DNA from: a virus
Virus record (IMG/VR): IMGVR_UViG_3300020214_002421
Location: 1 to 33,810 of that record
Strand: one strand, 5' to 3'
DNA length: 33,810 bases
A program made the translations under genes and the position numbers. Positions 29,801 to 33,810 of the stretch are shown piece after piece (position 1 is the stretch's first letter; the number at the start of each line of letters is the position of its first letter). The notes below the pieces were generated by a model. That model was not told the DNA's origin, did not search any database, and saw only the letters and a program-made list of their open reading frames with translations.

Positions 29801-32800
29801 AGAGATGAAATTAGCACTGTATCACTCCAGCCTAGAAACTGCGTAGGATCTGGAAGACCGTTTATGTCTGTTCCAAATACTCTCAATTGAAGTGCTGCAA
29901 GTGGATAAGAATTTGTATAATTAGTATCGTAAAGACATAATATATAGGCAGTAATGCTTTGTAGACTACCTGTTTCTTGCACTTGTTGAGCTACAGCATA
30001 AGCGATACTGGGATGGTTCGGTGGTGGATTAAGAGTAACACCATAGTATCCGGTACCTGGGCCATTTATATCTACAGTAACGAGATCTGAGCCTGATGTG
30101 GTTGCAAAAAGTGTTCCATTGCTTTCTATATCAGATGCAGTGTTAAGATTGGTGTCTGTGGAATAGTAAGCTTTATATGTTAAGTTAGATGATGAGGCTA
30201 GATTGTCTGTAGCTATAGGCCAAGTGATAGTAATACTAGAAGAGGTGATGCTAGAAGTAGTAATAGTAGAGTCAGTAACTACGGGCGGTGTTATATCTGT
30301 AACTTCACCTATTGCACTATAAACTGCTTTATTTCCAATTGGATCTTTTACAACTACGTTGTAGTAGTGGTATCCATCTGGAATATTAATAACATTAATT
30401 GAGTTAATATCTGCAATAAAGTCGTGTGGTAAACCACTTGGAGCAGTAGGAACAGGTGTGCCAGCCTCTACAGCTGAGACGGTGTTAAATACAGGCGAGG
30501 AAGAGTAATACACTTTATATTCTAATTCAGCCTGAGTAAAACAATTATCTGTAGCTTTAGTCCAAGCAAGTGTTAGATTACTACCAACTGCATTTGTGAT
30601 AGTTAAAGTTGAGTTGGATCTAGATGGTGGTGTTACGTCAATTACTTGGCTGTATTGGATATAAGAAGCTTTATTATTCAAAACATCTCTAGCAATAATA
30701 TTAAAATAATATAGGGTTTCTGTAAGACCAGTAATAGTACCTGTAGAGGTGGTGAAAGTGCCCTTGTAGGTACCGTTTGCTAAAATGTCAGGTACGGTTG
30801 CGATGTTGTTATTTAGTGAGCAGTAAGCATCATATGTTATTGGGGAAGAGAGAGTATCAGTAGCATCCGACCAATCAAGTGTTATGCTAGTGCTAGTCAT
30901 TCCAGTGTAGATGATATTACCATCTGAAATATTTGGTATTGTATTATCATACACAAAAGCAAACGAAGTACTTAAATTCGCAAAATCTACAGAGCTTACG
31001 GTTGTTTTTGCCACATTGGCTGGAATTTCAACTAGCACTGCTCCGTTGCTTGTCGGGGAGACTTGGAACGAGTAGGAAGTGCCACTGACTTGACTGAAAG
31101 AACTAGAAACAAGAGACCCATTGGATATATTTAAGCTGTTTGCATTAAATTGTGTTTCTGCATAGCTGCTAGCATCTAAACTAACAAAATTCTTTCGAGG
31201 TGAGCCGTTAAAGAGGTCAAAGCTGCCGCCAATGAAAATTTTATTGTTTATACTATCTATAGATACAGTAGTAGCAGTGCCAGGAACTAGGCTTGGAGCT
31301 GGAGGACCAGAGAAAGAAGGACTACTGAAGCCAGTTCCGATGTTAAAAGATGTATCGATGGCGGCATTGGTAGCATCAATTCTTACTAAACCGTTGATAG
31401 TGGAACCGTTGTAAGAGCTAAAGTAGCCGCCGACGTAAAGTTTTCCGTTGGTAGAGTCTAAGGTTAAAGAGCTGGCGGTGCTATTTGGACCTGCTCCTAC
31501 GTTAAAATTAACATCATATGAGGCATCTGCAGTATCTAAGCAAATTAGTCTGTTGCTTGTGATACTAGGTAGTACGACGGTATAGTTCCATATATTTGTC
31601 TCTTCTGCGGTGGCGTAGAGCTTAGTTCCGTCTGCATTTAGAGTAATTGAAGACCATGGTCTTTGACCAAGAGTGGTCTGTTGTGTCCAGGTGCTTCCTG
31701 CATTGGTAGAAGTATAAATATAGCCATCATAATCAGCGGCAGCTAGCCTGTCCCCATTTGCACTAGAAGATACAGACTCCCAGTGCCTTTGACCAGCGGA
31801 GGTTCTCTGAATCCATGTAACTCCTTGGTTTGTTGAGGTGTATATGTAGTCGTTGTTATCTAAAAGATCTAGAGCGGACGCTACAATGTTATTACCAAAT
31901 GCATCGCTAGCAACCGATCTCCAATGTTTTTGACCTGCAGAGATTCTTTGATTCCATGTTGTTCCTAGATCGCTAGAAACATAAATGTAACCATCAGTAG
32001 AGGATGTTGCTGCTATGAGTTGATTTCCAGCTGCGGTCAAAACCATAGATGCCCAAGGCTTTAAGTTAGATGTTTTTTCTATCCAGGTGGCACCAAAGTT
32101 TGTAGATACGCAAATAGCTCCAATGCTAGAGTCAGCTGCTATTATAGTCGAGCCTACGCTATCTGTTGTTATAGATGTCCATTGTCTTGGGGTTAGTGGA
32201 TTACTATTTATTGCGGTGGATATTTCTGACCACGTGGCTCCAGAGTTTGTAGAAATGTGAATATTACCTGTAGGAACAGCAGCAAGAATATTGCCATCAA
32301 AATTAGAAGTAACACGGTACCAGGACTTTAATCCAGCAGCAGTTCTTTGTATCCATGTAGCTCCTGAATCTGCAGAGGTATAGAGATACGTATCAAGTTC
32401 AAGTCCAGTACCACCAACTGAGGCTAGAAGATTTATTCCATTTGAACTAGCAATAGAGGTCCAGTATCTTGATCCAGATGAGATTAGTTCGGTAGATGTT
32501 TCAGTGATTGTCCCTTTTCCGTAAGTTGTAAAGTTTCCTCCTACATATAGCTTTTGTGTAGAGGGATTTAAAGCTAAAGAATGAACCTGTGCGCTACCAA
32601 AGCCATTCATAGTATCGAATGAAGATACTGGAGTTCCAATATTTGGAGATGCGGTATTTAAGCAAATGAGCTGGTTAAAAATATCTTCATTGTATTTTGT
32701 GAAAGAACCGCCTACATAAAGCTTAGCGTCTACATTATCAAATGCTAACGCTCTAACAGAGTTATTTAGTCCGGTTCCTAACGAGAAAGAGCTATTGGAA

Positions 32801-33810
32801 CCATCGGTTGTATCTATACACGCTAGCTTGGGGGTTGATATTGCTTTATAGGTATTAAATTCACCGCCGACATATAGCTTATTATTGGTAGTATCTAAGG
32901 CTAAAGCAAAAGTTGAGCTATCAAAACCGGATCCTACCACAAAGGAAGTTATGATGCCACCATCAATGGTGCTTATACAGGCGATACGATTGCAAGCGAA
33001 GTTATTGTACGTTGTAAAGGCTCCAGCAACGTATAGTTTTTGAGAATTGGAATCTATAGCTAAAGCGTGTACGTTGCTTGAAAAACCTATACCTGTAGGA
33101 AATGATAGATCTAGTTCGCCGGTAGTTTTTTTAAATCTAGCTATCCGATTGCAATTATGAGTTGTTGTGAAAGAGGTAATAGAGGTAAATCCACCCGCAA
33201 CATAAATATAACTATCATCTTGTGTGGAGCAAGTAACAGCACCATTGAAGGTGTAAGAGCCTACAACCGGACTTGAGAAAGTAGCAGTAAAAGGAACGTT
33301 AGCAAGAGAGGTTCCATACCCATCAGGATGTTGAGATACTACTGACGATGCTAGGGTGACGCCTAGATTGTAGTTAAAACTATAAGTATTGGAAGCAAGA
33401 TTGCTGGTGTTGACTAAGTTTTGACTTGTTGCAGAAGAGATCTGAGCGTTAACTATGCCTAGAGTAGTTGGCGCTACCGTGATAGAATATCTAGATGGAG
33501 TTATTGCGGTAAAGTTTATAATTTTGCCGTTGGTTAGATTTAATAAATTAGTTGATTTTGAATAATTCACCTCAGAGGCGTTTGATGGTAGCAAACAAGC
33601 AACAGTACCGAGAGTAATTTGTTGGTAGGTTAAAAAATCTCCACCTACGTAGAGCTTACCGTTAGTTGAGTCTAGGGCTAGAGATCGAACAGTGCTATTA
33701 AATCCGGTTCCTATGGCAAATGTAGCTGTATCATCGCTAGCATCTATAGTATTAAGTCTAACTAGACGGTTTCTTGTGTTTCCTTGGTAGGTGGCAAATT
33801 GTCCACCTAC
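26833..33810 (-). CDS. Giant tail-fibre/receptor-binding protein, N-terminus cut by window edge
   Basis: At least 2325 aa; the frame stays open to the right edge, so the true start lies outside. From N to C: delta-60-type propeller repeats (YVGG.F.T / R.I..ID), an inserted block of about six Asp-box/BNR repeats (S.D.GATW; roughly 31570-32510), return to delta-60 repeats, and then five FN3-like domains (ITLDWSDATD, LTLAWTKATDN and so on). The third FN3-like domain holds an extra beta-rich insertion of about 150 residues. Next come a PYGDPP linker and the repeat region YSDLANKPSLDGYA, and last a typical phage fibre tip domain ending VTLTLLQLET. Delta-60 and BNR repeats build beta-propellers that often bind sugars. 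It probably binds the host surface as a trimer. The coupled subtilase gene follows. Confidence 0.85.
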   Translation of the reverse strand, partial: VGGQFATYQGNTRNRLVRLNTIDASDDTATFAIGTGFNSTVRSLALDSTNGKLYVGGDFLTYQQITLGTVACLLPSNASEVNYSKSTNLLNLTNGKIINFTAITPSRYSITVAPTTLGIVNAQISSATSQNLVNTSNLASNTYSFNYNLGVTLASSVVSQHPDGYGTSLANVPFTATFSSPVVGSYTFNGAVTCSTQDDSYIYVAGGFTSITSFTTTHNCNRIARFKKTTGELDLSFPTGIGFSSNVHALAIDSNSQKLYVAGAFTTYNNFACNRIACISTIDGGIITSFVVGSGFDSSTFALALDTTNNKLYVGGEFNTYKAISTPKLACIDTTDGSNSSFSLGTGLNNSVRALAFDNVDAKLYVGGSFTKYNEDIFNQLICLNTASPNIGTPVSSFDTMNGFGSAQVHSLALNPSTQKLYVGGNFTTYGKGTITETSTELISSGSRYWTSIASSNGINLLASVGGTGLELDTYLYTSADSGATWIQRTAAGLKSWYRVTSNFDGNILAAVPTGNIHISTNSGATWSEISTAINSNPLTPRQWTSITTDSVGSTIIAADSSIGAICVSTNFGATWIEKTSNLKPWASMVLTAAGNQLIAATSSTDGYIYVSSDLGTTWNQRISAGQKHWRSVASDAFGNNIVASALDLLDNNDYIYTSTNQGVTWIQRTSAGQRHWESVSSSANGDRLAAADYDGYIYTSTNAGSTWTQQTTLGQRPWSSITLNADGTKLYATAEETNIWNYTVVLPSITSNRLICLDTADASYDVNFNVGAGPNSTASSLTLDSTNGKLYVGGYFSSYNGSTINGLVRIDATNAAIDTSFNIGTGFSSPSFSGPPAPSLVPGTATTVSIDSINNKIFIGGSFDLFNGSPRKNFVSLDASSYAETQFNANSLNISNGSLVSSSFSQVSGTSYSFQVSPTSNGAVLVEIPANVAKTTVSSVDFANLSTSFAFVYDNTIPNISDGNIIYTGMTSTSITLDWSDATDTLSSPITYDAYCSLNNNIATVPDILANGTYKGTFTTSTGTITGLTETLYYFNIIARDVLNNKASYIQYSQVIDVTPPSRSNSTLTITNAVGSNLTLAWTKATDNCFTQAELEYKVYYSSSPVFNTVSAVEAGTPVPTAPSGLPHDFIADINSINVINIPDGYHYYNVVVKDPIGNKAVYSAIGEVTDITPPVVTDSTITTSSITSSSITITWPIATDNLASSSNLTYKAYYSTDTNLNTASDIESNGTLFATTSGSDLVTVDINGPGTGYYGVTLNPPPNHPSIAYAVAQQVQETGSLQSITAYILCLYDTNYTNSYPLAALQLRVFGTDINGLPDPTQFLGWSDTVLISSLVSGGSTSSPVIFNFSTPILLTNNLVAIVPVLIGTLAQPSSLYCHLITSSYVKGTALYYGSSLSQYDLKMSLSLASSSVSATKTSLDDSTIYYFNVIALDQTGNKAVYAKATQATLDITPPVAVNKTLLATPVLSTSITLNWTEAQDPKTAGTPQSNLQYDAYYSLNPNLNTLQQVDAYGTYGGTFTGTSTGTVINLNSSTLYRFNIVVRDAAGNRTLYNQLTKATLDVTAPSALPADLEAFSITSSGFILRWNKSTDDFSAQSTLRYAIYRSTDASNLSELPAIDNSIALGTSELIQWPNGQDYHDAEGEGFTDPSDASKAYRIIYGLTNDTTYYFNVVAKDEAGNRFAYNQIEITTTETLVSARNFLKLRSGVVFDPYGDPPDVGGLSYNPDSNALRFRSEAGQNGVHSLVFSSSSQIPDTLTDLGIQDGNAGDILTTDGNGNFSFTALSSSSTTATSIDIAGATGLTTYLTFVENVDTAQLLRAEVDLSYRASTNTLTIGSGSAGSLRTTNFIGPIGNSSNIISDNGSGTLSTHITFNSVGSIKTTFMQGAFIFGSSGAPVSVDFTNATVTGLAQVALINSVLDGYATTTSLTSLSSSLATVATTGSYSDLANKPSLDGYALTASLATVATTGSYSDLANKPSLDGYATTTSLTSLSSSLATVATTGSYSDLANKPSLDGYALAASLATVATTGSYSDLANKPSLDGYALSSSLATVATTGSYSDLANKPTIPSSLLNLGILDGSPGQALVTNGAGNFSFATISGSGAGLSFTDLSATTASIPNNGGSLSYNNLGVFTYTPPQLDGYALSSSLATVATTGSYDDLSNKPNLDGYASTASLASVATSGDYEDLINKPNGLGLSSRATTSATTASISNGQSDNITITGFKSYSLLKVQTSAAAWVVIYTDTISRASDASRIETADPAPGSGVLAEVITTGSQTILITPTVIGFNNDNTPSTNIYLKVMNKSGSTQAITVTLTLLQLET
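27600..28050. repeat. Repeats in the fibre gene coding for YSDLANKP units
   Basis: At least five near-identical DNA copies of a segment coding for ATVATTGSYSDLANKPSLDGYA-like units lie here, with two more diverged copies toward 27235 and 27310. They differ by a few bases and keep the frame. Such units are common in phage fibre shafts. The near-identity means homologous recombination can change the shaft length. Confidence 0.85.

Noticed and set aside
33592-33594. TTG at 33594 as the start of the giant fibre gene
   Set aside because: The frame stays open to the right edge and continues with clear delta-60 repeats (YVGGDFLTY), so the TTG is internal and the gene is cut by the window.
1-33810. 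tRNA genes, integrase, or plus-strand genes
   Set aside because: No cloverleaf or recombinase motif was recognised, and all plus-strand frames lie opposite better supported minus-strand genes.

Overview
This window looks like part of the virion-structure region of a large tailed double-stranded DNA phage (Caudoviricetes). Every gene I can support reads on the minus strand, so transcription runs from right to left. The base composition is AT-rich. Shine-Dalgarno (SD) sequences of the GGAG/AGGAG type stand before most starts, and TAA, TAG and TGA all serve as stops, so the standard bacterial code applies. The host cannot be named. SD-led translation and a c-di-GMP synthase domain suggest a bacterium that uses c-di-GMP. 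No tRNA, CRISPR array, integrase or insertion sequence was seen.

Layout in transcription order. (1) 33810-26833: a giant receptor-binding or tail-fibre protein that runs off the right edge, followed without a gap by a subtilisin-like protease (26832-25195). (2) 25106-24182: a His/Asp-rich acidic protein whose last codons cross an eight-A run; a zinc-ribbon reading frame follows in the +1 frame, and then a strong terminator. (3) 24037-15943: packaging and portal genes, namely large terminase, a Myb-like/PD-(D/E)XK protein, a HicA-like/LysM protein, the portal and several small head-associated proteins. (4) 15933-12673: prohead protease fused to a long scaffold-like region, with an internal start that should also make scaffold alone. 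(5) 12597-11385: a ferritin-like protein and a GGDEF diguanylate cyclase frame that has no normal start codon. (6) 11346-2285: capsid decoration and major capsid genes mixed with a LysM protein carrying a 12-bp minisatellite, an unusual HExxH-metallopeptidase/Fe-Mn superoxide dismutase fusion, and three homing-endonuclease-like genes. (7) 2223-1: a small protein and a second fibre or baseplate-type protein that runs off the left edge.

Terminase, portal, protease/scaffold, decoration and major capsid proteins form a full head-building set. The fibres, the subtilase and the LysM proteins probably serve attachment, processing or cell-wall contact. The enzymes that do not fit a plain head module (superoxide dismutase, ferritin-like, GGDEF) are the most unusual content. 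They suggest cargo or virion proteins that handle oxidants, iron or host signalling. Several structural proteins share a short helical motif, and two share an exact 70-bp DNA segment, which points to duplication and shuffling inside the head module.
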